This document shows positions 35,340-45,900 of a stretch of 64,000 nucleotides of DNA, piece by piece. Positions within the stretch are counted from its first letter, which is position 1, and each line of letters begins with the position of its first letter. The notes beneath the pieces were generated by a model that was not told the origin of the DNA, made no database searches, and saw only the letters and a program-made list of their open reading frames with translations. Location: positions 1 through 64,000 of the forward strand of contig NZ_SNWW01000008.1 of assembly GCF_004362015.1 (NCBI RefSeq). The letters run 5' to 3'. Made by a program: the position numbers and the translations under genes. This stretch comes from Flavobacterium chryseum. GTDB taxonomy: Bacteria > Bacteroidota > Bacteroidia > Flavobacteriales > Flavobacteriaceae.

Positions 35340-38300
35340 ATGGGCAGTCCAAATAATGAATATTATTTTTTAGCTGATGGTGGAGAGATGGGCGAGCTTA
35401 TTCGTGCCAAAGATTGGAGCAAAACACCCTTGGGCAATCCCGAAAGCTGGCCACAAAGTCTATGCACAATCGTATCTGTTGTATTGAATAACCCATTTGG
35501 AATGTATATTGCCTGGGGCGACGATTTTACTCAAATATACAATAGCAGCTGTAGTCCTATTTTGGGCTCAGTTATGCATCCTAACGCTTTGGGAAATAGC
35601 GCAAGAGAAACTTTCTCTGACGTATGGGAAACGATAAAGCCTATGTTTGATGATGTAATGAAAGGAAATGCGGTAAGTTTTCCTGACTATAAAATTACAT
35701 TAAACAGAAACGGATATGATGAAGATTGCTACTTTGATTTTTCATACAGTCCCATCAAAAAAGAAAACGGTGAAGTTGGAGGTATTTTATCCACTTTTAT
35801 TGAAACCACAGAAAAGGTTAAAGCAGCTAAAGAATTAGAAAGAAGTAATGCACGATTTAAAAACAATATCATGCAGACTCCTGTTGCCATGTGCATTTTT
35901 ACAGGCAAAGATCACATTATAGAAATTGCGAATCAGCAAATGATTCAGTTATGGGGAAAAGAAGGCGAAGACGTAATTAATAAACCCATTTTTGAAGTAT
36001 TACCTGAAGCAAAAGATCAGGGTTTAGAACATATAATTGATAAAGTTTATACAACCGGCGAAAAATTTATTGCCACAGAACGTCCTGTTGAATTACCCAA
36101 AAATGGAAAAAAAGAAACGACATATGTAAATTTTGTTTACGAAGCACTTAAAGAAACTGATGGCAGTATTTCAGGTGTAGTCGCAATTGCTATAGAAGTT
36201 ACGGCACAAGTAATTGCACGTTCGAAAGTAGAAGAAAGTGAACATAAAGTTCGTGCCCTGGTAGAAAATGCGCCATTTCCTATTGCTGTTTATGTGGGGA
36301 AAGAAATGATCGTAGAACTTGCCAACGATTCTATCATTGCTATATGGGGAAAAGGACCTGATGTAATAGGAAAATCTTTTAGAGATGTTTTGCCGGAACT
36401 TGATAATCAACTTGTATTTGAGCAAATAAATACTGTTCTCGAAACAGGAAAATCTTTTCATACTCAAAACACACCACTAGATCTAACCGTTAATGGAAAA
36501 TTCCAGACGTTTTATTTTAATTATGATTTAACGCCACTTTACGATATCAATGGTGATATTTATGGTGTGATGAATACCGGAGTCGACTTAACTGATTTGA
36601 ATTTAGCCAAGAAAAAAATAGAAGAAGCTGATAAGCGTTTTCGTAATACGGTAAAACAGGCTCCTGTGGGCATTACTATTTTGCGTGGTCCGCAATTTGT
36701 AGTCGAAATGGCGAATCAATCTTATCTTAAATTAGTTGACAGAAAGGAAATTACTTTTGTAGACAGGTCTTTATTTGACTCGTTACCAGAGGTTGAAGAA
36801 ACGGTTAGGCCTCTTTTAGAAGGCGTTTTAAAAACCGGTATTCCTTATCACGGATCTGAAGTTCCTGTTCCTCTAAATAGAAATGGAAAGCTCGAAACTT
36901 TATACTTTGATTTTCTTTATCATCCTCTAAAAGAAGAAAACGGAGAAATTTCAGGAATTCTCGTAACCGTAACTGAAGTAACTGAAAAAGTTGAAGCCAG
37001 AAAAAAAATAGAAATAAGCGAAGAAAAACTGAATATTATTGTTGAAGCCAGTGAACTTGGAACATGGGAATTGGATGTTAAGGCAAAAGATATTCAATAC
37101 TCTAGAAGATATTTCGAAATTATTACAGGAAAAAAAGATGATAGTTATCTAACCCATCAGCAATTACTGCGTCATGTTCATCCTGATGATTTGAAAATTC
37201 GCGAAAAAGCGTTTAAAGATGCGATTACAGACGGTTACATTCATTACGAAACCAGAATAATTTGGGATGATGAATCTATTCACTGGGTTGAAGCAAAAGG
37301 AAAAGTATTTTACGATTCAGAAAACCTGCCTGGAAGATTAATAGGAACCGTAAGAGATATTACAGACGAAAAAAATCATCAGCAAATATTAGAAGAAAGC
37401 GAAAAAAGATTCAGAAACCTTGTGATGCAATCTCCGGTGCCAAAAGCCATATTAAGAGGTATTGATATGGAAGTTGAAATGGTGAATGTGGCACTTTTGA
37501 AAAACATTTGGAGAAAAAAAGAAAGCGATGTTCAGGGTAAAAAAATATTTGAAGTATTTCCAGAACTCAAAAAACAAAAATATGGCAAACTTTTAAATAA
37601 GGTTTACACAACCGGCGACGTACATTCTGAATCAGAATCTTTATTGTATATAAACAGTGAAAATGGTCAGGAGAAGTTTTATATCGATTTTGAATATGCT
37701 CCGGTTCGGGAAGCCGATAATACTATTTCAGGGATAAAAATAACGCTTATTGATGTTACGGAAAAAGTCGAAACCAGAAAAAAAATAGAAGAAAGTGAGA
37801 AAAAATTTCGTTCTCTGACAGAAAGTATTCCGCAATTAATTTGGGAAACCGATGAAAAAGGAAACGCTTTATTTGCCTCCAGAAAATGGTTCGATTTTAC
37901 AGGCATTCATCCTTCTGGCGAATCAGAATGGCGGGCAATTATTCATCCTGATGATTATGAAGGAAATATAAAAGTATGGAGCGATAGTTTAGCCACTGGC
38001 AAAATTTACAAAACTGATGTTCGTATCCGTAGCAAAAATGGTTTCTACAGATGGCATTCTGTAATTGGTGAACCTGTTTTTGACAAAGACAATAAAATCA
38101 TAAAATGGGTTGGCGCGTTTACAGATATTCAGACCGAAAAATCTTTTACTCATGAACTTGAAAAACAAGTTGCCGAGCGAACAAAAGAATTAGAGCAAAA
38201 TAATATCGATCTGGAAAAAATGAACAAGGAATTGCAGTCGTTTGCCTATATTTCAAGTCACGATTTACAAGAACCTCTGCGAAAAATCCAAACTTTTGCA

Positions 38301-38933
38301 ACTCAGATTATAGAAAGAGAATCTGAAAATTTATCTGAAATAGGGAAAGATAAATTCCAAAGAATGCAAAATGCGGCACAAAGAATGCAAACGTTAATCA
38401 ACGATTTACTTTCTTATTCCAGAACAAATACTGCCGAAAGAGTGTTTGAAAAAATAGATCTGGGTGAAATAATCGACGATGTAAAGGAAGATCTGAAAGA
38501 AGAATTAGAGCAAAAACATGGGGCTGTTGAAATAGACGAAACTTGTGAAATAGATATAATTCCTTTTCAATTTAGACAATTGATATACAATCTGGTCAGC
38601 AATTCCCTGAAATTTACAAAACCTGATGTCGCGCCAGTTATAAAAATTACATGTATAATACAAAAAGGCGAAAATATAGATAATGTAATAGTGTCTCCGG
38701 AAAAAAAATATTGTCATATTAGTATTTCAGATAATGGTATTGGTTTCGATCAGCAATACAATACCAAGATATTCGAAGTATTTCAGCGTTTGCATGGAAG
38801 AGAACAATACAACGGAACCGGAATTGGGCTTGCGATTGTCAAAAAAATTGTAGAAAACCACAACGGTATTATTACTGCAAAAGGAGAAAAAGATAAAGGT
38901 GCAACTTTTGATATTTACCTTCCAACAGAATAA
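35340..38933 (+). CDS. Multi-PAS sensor histidine kinase
   Basis: This 1197-aa kinase with no obvious membrane segment is likely cytoplasmic. About seven PAS/PAC modules in tandem occupy residues 1-935; several are clearly paralogous (FRNTVKQAPVGITILRGPQ, FRNLVMQSPVPKAILRGID and FKNNIMQTPVAMCIFTGKD all begin equivalent units). Residues 560-680 and 815-935 look like PAS_3-type folds. A coiled coil leads to the HisKA domain with His974 (AYISSHDLQEPLRK) and a HATPase domain with N, G1 and G2 boxes (LVSNSLKF, DNGIGFD, GTGIGLAIVKKIV). It is co-transcribed with the preceding receiver. The signal is unknown. Confidence 0.93.
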   Translation: MGSPNNEYYFLADGGEMGELIRAKDWSKTPLGNPESWPQSLCTIVSVVLNNPFGMYIAWGDDFTQIYNSSCSPILGSVMHPNALGNSARETFSDVWETIKPMFDDVMKGNAVSFPDYKITLNRNGYDEDCYFDFSYSPIKKENGEVGGILSTFIETTEKVKAAKELERSNARFKNNIMQTPVAMCIFTGKDHIIEIANQQMIQLWGKEGEDVINKPIFEVLPEAKDQGLEHIIDKVYTTGEKFIATERPVELPKNGKKETTYVNFVYEALKETDGSISGVVAIAIEVTAQVIARSKVEESEHKVRALVENAPFPIAVYVGKEMIVELANDSIIAIWGKGPDVIGKSFRDVLPELDNQLVFEQINTVLETGKSFHTQNTPLDLTVNGKFQTFYFNYDLTPLYDINGDIYGVMNTGVDLTDLNLAKKKIEEADKRFRNTVKQAPVGITILRGPQFVVEMANQSYLKLVDRKEITFVDRSLFDSLPEVEETVRPLLEGVLKTGIPYHGSEVPVPLNRNGKLETLYFDFLYHPLKEENGEISGILVTVTEVTEKVEARKKIEISEEKLNIIVEASELGTWELDVKAKDIQYSRRYFEIITGKKDDSYLTHQQLLRHVHPDDLKIREKAFKDAITDGYIHYETRIIWDDESIHWVEAKGKVFYDSENLPGRLIGTVRDITDEKNHQQILEESEKRFRNLVMQSPVPKAILRGIDMEVEMVNVALLKNIWRKKESDVQGKKIFEVFPELKKQKYGKLLNKVYTTGDVHSESESLLYINSENGQEKFYIDFEYAPVREADNTISGIKITLIDVTEKVETRKKIEESEKKFRSLTESIPQLIWETDEKGNALFASRKWFDFTGIHPSGESEWRAIIHPDDYEGNIKVWSDSLATGKIYKTDVRIRSKNGFYRWHSVIGEPVFDKDNKIIKWVGAFTDIQTEKSFTHELEKQVAERTKELEQNNIDLEKMNKELQSFAYISSHDLQEPLRKIQTFATQIIERESENLSEIGKDKFQRMQNAAQRMQTLINDLLSYSRTNTAERVFEKIDLGEIIDDVKEDLKEELEQKHGAVEIDETCEIDIIPFQFRQLIYNLVSNSLKFTKPDVAPVIKITCIIQKGENIDNVIVSPEKKYCHISISDNGIGFDQQYNTKIFEVFQRLHGREQYNGTGIGLAIVKKIVENHNGIITAKGEKDKGATFDIYLPTE

Positions 38934-38956
38934 TTTCAAAAAATAAAAGCCATAAA

Positions 38957-38992
38957 AAAACGGAAATAACTTTTAGAAGTCATTTCCGTTTT
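38957..38992. terminator. Bidirectional terminator
   Basis: AAACGGAAATAACTT... pairs with ...AAGTCATTTCCGTTT, with A and T runs on either side. It lies between the convergent kinase and lipoprotein genes. Confidence 0.85.
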
Positions 38993-39037
38993 CATTTTTA
39001 ATCTTTAAAAAGATTAAGTTTTTAGCTTTAAGATATA

Positions 39038-39457
39038 TTATCTAGTATAAACAGTAATTACACCAGTAGCTTTATCTTTTAATTTTAACTCTTTGTTAGT
39101 TAAATTCATGATATCAGATGTTGTACCAACTCCGTTAATAGTAATAGTCAAATCGTTATGAGATCTTGCGTATGTTCCTGTAGTTTCTGTTAAAGCACAA
39201 GTACTTCCTTGATAATCACCCATAACAGCAGCATTACTCACTCTTAAATCTAAATAATCTCCAGGACATCCTTCTTGATTAGATGGGTGATTTACCAATA
39301 CTTCCTGACCGTTGATAATACCACCTTGTTTGCTAAGGTTGTATTTTCCTTCAATAGGAACGATAGTTTCTCCTTCATTGTCATCGCTACTACAAGAAGT
39401 TGCGAAAATACCTAAGCCTAATGCTACTACGAATAATATTTGTTTTAAATTTTTCAT
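39038..39457 (-). CDS. Small lipocalin-like lipoprotein
   Basis: This 139-aa lipoprotein has the lipobox FATSC (Cys22) followed by SSDDNEG, an acidic stretch that in Bacteroidota favours export to the cell surface. The mature part is rich in short beta strands (IEGKYNLSKQGG, LDLRVSNAAV, LTITINGVGT, TGVITVYTR), like the lipocalin-like domains common in flavobacterial lipoproteins. Two Cys in the mature part (EGCPGDY, STCALTE) may form a disulfide. Function unknown. Confidence 0.8.
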   Translation of the reverse strand: MKNLKQILFVVALGLGIFATSCSSDDNEGETIVPIEGKYNLSKQGGIINGQEVLVNHPSNQEGCPGDYLDLRVSNAAVMGDYQGSTCALTETTGTYARSHNDLTITINGVGTTSDIMNLTNKELKLKDKATGVITVYTR

Positions 39458-39691
39458 GATTTGATTTCGTTTAAATTGTTTTTATTTGTGTTTTAATTAT
39501 ATGGCTAAATTAGTAGGAAAGAACTTGAAGTATGTTCTATAATTTCTCGATATTCTTACATAATTATTGTTTTAAGATAATTTTAACCTGAAACATTGCA
39601 TTATCATCAGTTTTTCCTCATTTTCAAGTGTTTATGCAATAGAAATTGGAATTTGCGTGAAAGAAAACAATCGTTAACTATTTCATAACGT

Positions 39692-39719
39692 TGACGTTAC
39701 GGTTAGTTTATATCTTTTT
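39692..39719 (+). promoter_or_regulatory. Promoter before the GH1 gene
   Basis: TTG (39692-39694), 17 bases, then TATCTTTT (39712-39719), one base from the TAnnTTTG consensus. It would produce a leader of about 140 bases containing a 27-codon open frame. Confidence 0.45.
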
Positions 39720-39745
39720 CATTAATTTGATTAAAACTAAATACC

Positions 39746-39829
39746 ATGAAATTCTTCAGCCTAAAATTCCTGACATCATTTAAAGAATGGCTTTTTTTAA
39801 GAGCAATGCAATCATCTTTCCTTCATTAA
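39746..39829 (+). CDS. Possible 27-codon leader peptide before GH1
   Basis: ATG to TAA encodes MKFFSLKFLTSFKEWLFLRA followed by MQSSFLH, a short amphipathic, basic and aromatic peptide. It lies between a promoter and the GH1 start, 33 bases before it. Nothing shows that it is translated; it could be a leader or chance. Not recognised. Confidence 0.25.
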   Translation: MKFFSLKFLTSFKEWLFLRAMQSSFLH

Positions 39830-39862
39830 TAAACTCCGCAAATAAAGGAAAGCAGCATTTAA

Positions 39863-41218
39863 ATGAATAAAATTGACCATTCACTACTAAATAAAGAGCA
39901 ATTTGGAGAGGATTTCCTATGGGGAGTTTCTACTGCTGCTTTTCAAATTGAAGGTGCTCATAATGCCGATGGCAAGGGCGCTTCTATCTGGGATGTATTT
40001 ACATCTCAAAAAGGCAAAATAAAAAATGGCCATCACGCCATAGATGCCTGCGATTTTTACAATACCTATAAAGATGATATTGCATTAGTACGCCAATTAA
40101 ACATTCCTAACTTTCGATTTTCTATTAGTTGGTCCAGAATTATGCCAACAGGAATTCATCCTGTAAATGAGGCGGGAATTGATTACTATAATAAGGTAAT
40201 CGATTTTTTACTGGAATGCGGAATTGAACCTTGGGTTACCCTCTATCATTGGGATCTACCGCATGCCTTAGAAGTAAAAGGCGGATGGACGAATAGAGAA
40301 TGTGTAAAATGGTTTTCTGATTATACTGAAATCTGTGCGGAATATTTTGGTGAACGGGTAAAAAACTGGATGGTAATCAACGAACCTTCTGTTTTTACAG
40401 GAGCCGGTTATTTCCTGGGAATTCATGCTCCGGGCAAAAAAGGGATTACCAATTATATTAAAGCCATACATCATGTAACGTTAGCTACGGTTGCCGGTGC
40501 TAAAATTTTAAGAAGTAAGGTTAAAGACGCTAATATTGGTACTACTTTTTCGTGCACGCATATTGAGCCTTTTTCAGAAAAACCAGCCGATGTTCAGGCT
40601 GCAAACAGAGTTGATACTTTGCTCAACAGAACCTTTATAGAACCTATTTTAGGACTTGGTTATCCGCAAGCTGATTTACCGGTTCTTAAAAAGCTGAATA
40701 ATTACATTTTAGAAGATGATTTGAATAATCTGGCTTTTGATTTCGATTTTATAGGATTGCAATGTTACACAAGAGAAGTTGTAAAAGCATCTTTATTGAC
40801 TCCTTATATAGGTGCAGAATTAGTAAGTGCCGAAAAACGAAATGTGATATCGACTGAAATGGGATGGGAAGTTTATCCTCCTGCCCTATATCATATTCTT
40901 AAAAAATTTAATGCCTATAAAGGAATCAAGAAAATTATAATTACCGAAAACGGAGCAGCATTTCCTGATACAGTTACAAACGGAAAAGTATACGATATTA
41001 AGCGCACGCATTTTATTCAAGACAACCTGGAACAAATCCTTAAGGCAAAATACGATGGTTATAATGTCGATGGTTATTTCGTTTGGAGCTTAACTGATAA
41101 TTTTGAATGGGCCGAAGGTTACAACGCCCGATTCGGATTAATACATGTTGATTTTGAAACGCAGAAAAGAACCATTAAACAATCCGGTTTTTGGTTTGGC
41201 GACTTTTTATCAAAATAG
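39863..41218 (+). CDS. GH1 beta-glucosidase
   Basis: This 451-aa retaining TIM-barrel enzyme of family GH1 hydrolyses beta-glucosides or related beta-glycosides. The N-terminal signature FLWGVSTAAFQIEGA is at residues 19-33, the acid/base Glu174 in VINEPSVF and the nucleophile Glu362 in IITENGAA. WSLTDNFEWAEGYNARFGL at the C-terminus is standard. No signal peptide, so it is cytoplasmic and would act on imported disaccharides. It is followed at 41258 by a small membrane protein; otherwise isolated. Confidence 0.95.
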   Translation: MNKIDHSLLNKEQFGEDFLWGVSTAAFQIEGAHNADGKGASIWDVFTSQKGKIKNGHHAIDACDFYNTYKDDIALVRQLNIPNFRFSISWSRIMPTGIHPVNEAGIDYYNKVIDFLLECGIEPWVTLYHWDLPHALEVKGGWTNRECVKWFSDYTEICAEYFGERVKNWMVINEPSVFTGAGYFLGIHAPGKKGITNYIKAIHHVTLATVAGAKILRSKVKDANIGTTFSCTHIEPFSEKPADVQAANRVDTLLNRTFIEPILGLGYPQADLPVLKKLNNYILEDDLNNLAFDFDFIGLQCYTREVVKASLLTPYIGAELVSAEKRNVISTEMGWEVYPPALYHILKKFNAYKGIKKIIITENGAAFPDTVTNGKVYDIKRTHFIQDNLEQILKAKYDGYNVDGYFVWSLTDNFEWAEGYNARFGLIHVDFETQKRTIKQSGFWFGDFLSK

Positions 41219-41257
41219 AGAACAAACAATATAATTATAAACTTAAATATTAAAATT

Positions 41258-41422
41258 ATGGCAATCAACTGGTTTATAATCGCAGCGGTAGTTATTGGTG
41301 TTGTACTATTAGTTTATATTTTAATTAAACAAAATAAAAAGGACCGCAAAAAGATCGAGGAAGAACTAAATTATGTTCCCGAAACTGATGAAGCTGAAAT
41401 TAATAATGAAAAAGAAGTATAA
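41258..41422 (+). CDS. 54-aa single-pass membrane protein
   Basis: A short open frame beginning MAINWFIIAAVVIGVVLLVY, one hydrophobic segment of about 20 residues, followed by a basic stretch (KQNKKDRKK) and an acidic tail (EEELNYVPETDEAEINNEKE). The positive-inside rule places the tail in the cytoplasm. It lies 39 bases after GH1 and before a strong terminator, so is probably co-transcribed. Small proteins of this design are frequent in flavobacteria; function unknown. Confidence 0.65.
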   Translation: MAINWFIIAAVVIGVVLLVYILIKQNKKDRKKIEEELNYVPETDEAEINNEKEV

Positions 41423-41458
41423 TAGAAATTCATCTTTTATAATATCATTCAATACAAA

Positions 41459-41492
41459 AAGCCTTTCAAGATATAACTCTCGAAAGGCTTTT
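41459..41492. terminator. Bidirectional terminator
   Basis: AAAGCCTTTC ... GAAAGGCTTT with flanking A and T runs. It ends both the GH1 unit (+) and the RND efflux operon (-). Confidence 0.9.
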
Positions 41493-41517
41493 TTTCTACA
41501 AATTAGCAAGCATAATA

Positions 41518-42960
41518 TTATTTCCAACCGCCACCTAAGCCTTTGTAAACATTGACTGCAGCATTCAATTGGTCTTTTTTAGTATCAATTAATTCTAATT
41601 TCGCTTCTAATGCATCTCTTTGTGTCATTAGCACTTCGAAATAATCTACTCTTGCAGATTTAAACAAATCATTAGAAACGTCAATAGATGTATTTAAAGC
41701 ATCAACTTGTTGCGATTTTAAATCGTAGCTTTTTCCTAAATTATCAATTTTAGAAAGTTGGTTCGATACTTCTATATAAGCATTCAAAATCGTTTTGTCA
41801 TAATTATATAACGCCTGAAGTTGTATCGCATTAGCACTGTTAAATTCTGCTTTAATGGCATTTCTGTTAATCAAAGGTGCAACAACATCTCCGGCTAACG
41901 AATACAGAAGTGATTCCGGAAACGTGAACAAATAAGACGGATTAAATGCATTTACCCCCACTGCAGCCGAAATATCCAATGAAGGATAAAATTCTGCACG
42001 AGCTACTTTTACATCTAATTTTGCCGCAGTTAATTCCATTTCAGCCTGTTTAATATCAGGACGATTGGCTAACAATTGAGAAGGAATTCCTGAACTAACT
42101 GTTGATGGCAACAAAGTCAAGAAATTGTTTCTGTCTCTTTTTATTTCCTGCGGATACTGACCCACTAAAAAGTTAATCTTGTTTTCTGCTTCTTTAATTT
42201 GCTGACGAATATCAAACTCTAAACTTTTTGAAGTTAAAACTTCAGCCTGAAATTTCTGAACAGCCAATTCTGTTGCTCTCGCCGCTTGCTTTTGAACTTT
42301 TACGATTTCTAAAGCGTTCGATTGCAATTCGATATTCTGTTTTACAATTTCTAACTGACTGTCTAAAGCCAATAATTCATAATAAGAATTCGCAATTTCA
42401 GCCACCAAGCTTGTTACTACAAAGTTTTTACCTTCAACCGTAGCTAAATATCTGGTTACTGCTGCTTTTTTAGAATTGCGCAATTTTTTCCAGATATCAA
42501 CTTCCCAGTTCGCATACGCGGCGATGGCAAAATCACCAAGCGGATCCGGCATTTCTTTTCCGGGCTTAATTTCTGTCGAAGCATCACCCGCACCCTGGCT
42601 CGTATATCTTCCTACTTTCTCTACTCCTGCTCCTGCTCTAATTCCGGCAGTTGGCAATAAAAGTCCTTTTCGTACGCGAACATCATTTTTCGCAATTTCA
42701 ATTTCCTGCAAAGTGATCATTAACTCCTGATTATTTTTCAGTGCTAAATCAATCAAATTAACCAAATTTTGATCTTTAAAGAAATCATGATACGGAATAC
42801 TTGCCATGTTAGTCGTATCCTTGCTTACATTATTTACATAAAAAGCATCGGGAACCAGTTTACTTGGTGTTTCTGTTGTCGCCTGTGGCGCTTTGCAACT
42901 TGCAACAGCAAGGCAAAGTACCACAGCAACACTATATTGATAGGTTTTAAATTTATACAT
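41518..42960 (-). CDS. RND efflux outer-membrane factor (OprM/TolC-NodT type)
   Basis: This outer-membrane channel of a tripartite efflux pump is a lipoprotein (lipobox AVASC, then KAPQATTE) with two outer-membrane-efflux repeats of long helices (NQELMITLQEIEIAKNDVRV; LLANRPDIKQAEMELTAAKL). The ATG at 42960 (480 aa) overlaps the pump stop as ATGTATAA, so coupled translation is likely; an alternative ATG lies four codons upstream at 42972. It is the last gene of the operon, followed by a terminator. Confidence 0.93.
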   Translation of the reverse strand: MYKFKTYQYSVAVVLCLAVASCKAPQATTETPSKLVPDAFYVNNVSKDTTNMASIPYHDFFKDQNLVNLIDLALKNNQELMITLQEIEIAKNDVRVRKGLLLPTAGIRAGAGVEKVGRYTSQGAGDASTEIKPGKEMPDPLGDFAIAAYANWEVDIWKKLRNSKKAAVTRYLATVEGKNFVVTSLVAEIANSYYELLALDSQLEIVKQNIELQSNALEIVKVQKQAARATELAVQKFQAEVLTSKSLEFDIRQQIKEAENKINFLVGQYPQEIKRDRNNFLTLLPSTVSSGIPSQLLANRPDIKQAEMELTAAKLDVKVARAEFYPSLDISAAVGVNAFNPSYLFTFPESLLYSLAGDVVAPLINRNAIKAEFNSANAIQLQALYNYDKTILNAYIEVSNQLSKIDNLGKSYDLKSQQVDALNTSIDVSNDLFKSARVDYFEVLMTQRDALEAKLELIDTKKDQLNAAVNVYKGLGGGWK

Positions 42961-45900
42961 GATTGTTATCAATTTCTTCTGTTAATGGATTTTCTTCTTC
43001 ATGTTTTACCAGTTTGTGTTTCTCTGCAATTCTGGCAAAAATGTAATACAAACCAGGAATTACAAATACCCCACAAATAGTCCCTATAAGCATACCTCCG
43101 GCAGCAGCAGTACCAATGGTTCTGTTACCAATTTTACCAGGTCCGGTAGCAAAAGCAAGTGGCAATAATCCGGCAATAAAGGCAAACGAAGTCATCAAGA
43201 TAGGACGAAACCTTGCTTTCGCGCCTTCCATCGCAGCTTCAAGAACTGATCTTCCTGCGGCATGCCTTTGAATGGCAAACTCTACAATTAACACCGCATT
43301 TTTACCAAGTAAACCAATAAGCATTACCATGGCAACCTGAGCATAAATGTTGTTCTCCAGTCCTGCAACTTTCAATAAAAGGAAAGCTCCAAAAATACCT
43401 GCCGGTAAAGAAAGAATAACTGATAATGGCAGAATAAAACTTTCATATTGAGCAGCCAAAACCAAGTACACAAATCCTAAACATATTAAGAATACCCAAA
43501 TTGCCTGATTCCCTTGTGCAACCTCATCTGCAGAAATACCTGCCCAGTCAATATCATATCCACGAGGCAATTTTTTAGCAGCAACTTCCTGAATAACTTT
43601 AATCGCTGTACCAGAACTATATCCCTGAGCAGCTCCACCACTAATTTCAGTAGAAGTGTACATATTGTGTCTCGTAATTTCTGAAAGACCATACACTTTT
43701 TCTAATTTCATAAAAGCAGAATAAGGAACCATTTCATCACGATTGTTTTTCACATAAAGCTTTAAAATATCATCTGGCTGTGCACGATATTCCGGCGAAG
43801 CCTGAACGATTACTTTATAGTTAATTCCGTATTTAATAAAACTGATTTCGTAGTTACTCCCCACAAGCGTTGATAAACTGTTCATGGCATTTTCGATAGA
43901 AACTCCTTTTTGTTGTGCCAAATCGTTGTCAACTTTCATCATATATTGAGGAAAACTGGCACTAAAGAAACTAAATACGTTCGATAATTCCGGACGTTTG
44001 TTTAATTCTTCAACAAAGTCTTTGTTTACAGCTTCTAACTTTTTGAAATCACTAGATCCCGTTTTATCCAATAAACGAAGCTCAAATCCTCCTGCTGCTC
44101 CATATCCCGGAACTGCCGGCGGTTGGAAAAATTCGATATTAGCACCCGGAATATCTTTCGATTTTTCTTCCAGTTCAGTCATAATTTCCTGAACAGATTG
44201 TTTACGATCATTCCAGTCTTCTAAGTTGATCAAACATGTACCAGCATTCGAACCTGTTCCTTCAGTCAAAATTTCATAACCTGCAAGTGAAGAAACTGAT
44301 TTTACTCCTTCTACACCTTCCGCTATTTTTTGCAATTTCTCAGCAATATTGTTGGTTCTTTCTAATGATGATCCAGGAGGTGTTTGAATAATGGCATAAA
44401 ACATTCCCTGATCCTCATTCGGGATAAATCCTGAAGGAACTGTGCTGCTAATCAACCACGTTCCTGCACAAAAACCAAGAAGTGCTATAATAGTTACGGC
44501 TCTTCTGTTTACAATTTTTCCTAATACATTTTGGTATTTACCTTGTGCCAGGTTAAACTTGTCATTAAATCCGTCAATAAATCTATTTACAGGAGTTTTC
44601 TTTTTCGGTTTACCGTGATTGTTTTTTAACATCATTGCACAAAGTGCCGGCGTTAAAGTCAATGCCACAATACCAGAAAGGATAATTGCTGTTGCCATCG
44701 TAATCGAGAACTGTCGGTAGAAAACCCCAACCGGACCAGACATAAATGCAACCGGTATAAATACTGCAGCCATTAAGAATGTAATTGCAACAATAGCTCC
44801 TGCAATTTCATGCATCGCTTTTTTAGTTGCTTTAAATGGCGAGAGATGTTCTTCTTCCATCTTGGCGTGAACGGCTTCAATAACTACAATTGCATCATCG
44901 ACGACGACTCCAATTGCCAAAACCAAAGCAAATAATGTAATTAAGTTCAATGAAATATCGAAAAACTGCATGAACACAAAAGTTCCAACCAACGAAACCG
45001 GTACTGCAATTGCCGGAATAACCGTAGAACGCCAGTCTCCTAAGAAAAGGAAAACTACTAATCCTACCAAAATAAAGGCTTCGATCAAAGTGTGAATTAC
45101 TTTTTCAATAGATGCATCTAAGAATTTAGAAACGTCATAAGAGATTTCGTAATTCATTCCTTTTGGGAATTTTTGCTTAATTTTTTCTAATTTGGCTTTT
45201 ACATCTTCAATAACCTGATTGGCATTACTTCCAAAAGATTGTTTCAATACGATAGCCGCAGATGGCCTGCCATTTAAGTTCGAATAAATATCATACATCG
45301 AACTACCAAATTCAACTTTGGCAATATCTTTCAAACGTAAAAGTTCTCCGTTACTGTTTGATTTTACTACGATATTTTCATATTGTTCTTTAGTTGTAAA
45401 ACGCCCGGAATATTTCAATACATACTCAAACGCCTGAGAACGCTTACCGGAACTTTCTCCCGTTTTACCCGGAGAAGCTTCTAAACTCTGGCTTGATAAT
45501 GCTTCCATTACCTCATCGGCAGAAATTTTATAGGCCAGCATACGATCAGGTTTTAACCAAATACGCATGGCATATTCACGTGTCCCTAAGATATCTCCGG
45601 AACCAACACCGTTTACCCTTTTTAATTCTGAAAGAACGTTGATATCGGCATAGTTGTACAAGAACTTCATGTCGGTATTTTTATCCGTACTATAAAGATT
45701 CACATACATCAACATACTCGGAACTTCACGCGTAATCTTTACACCTTCACGAACTACCAATGGAGGTAATTTATTGGTAACCGAAGCTACACGGTTTTGA
45801 ACGTTAATTGCAGCCTGGTTAGGATCTGTACCTAAGTTAAATACAACCTGAATACTTGCTTCACCATCATTTCCTGCATCAGAAGTCATATATTTCATTC

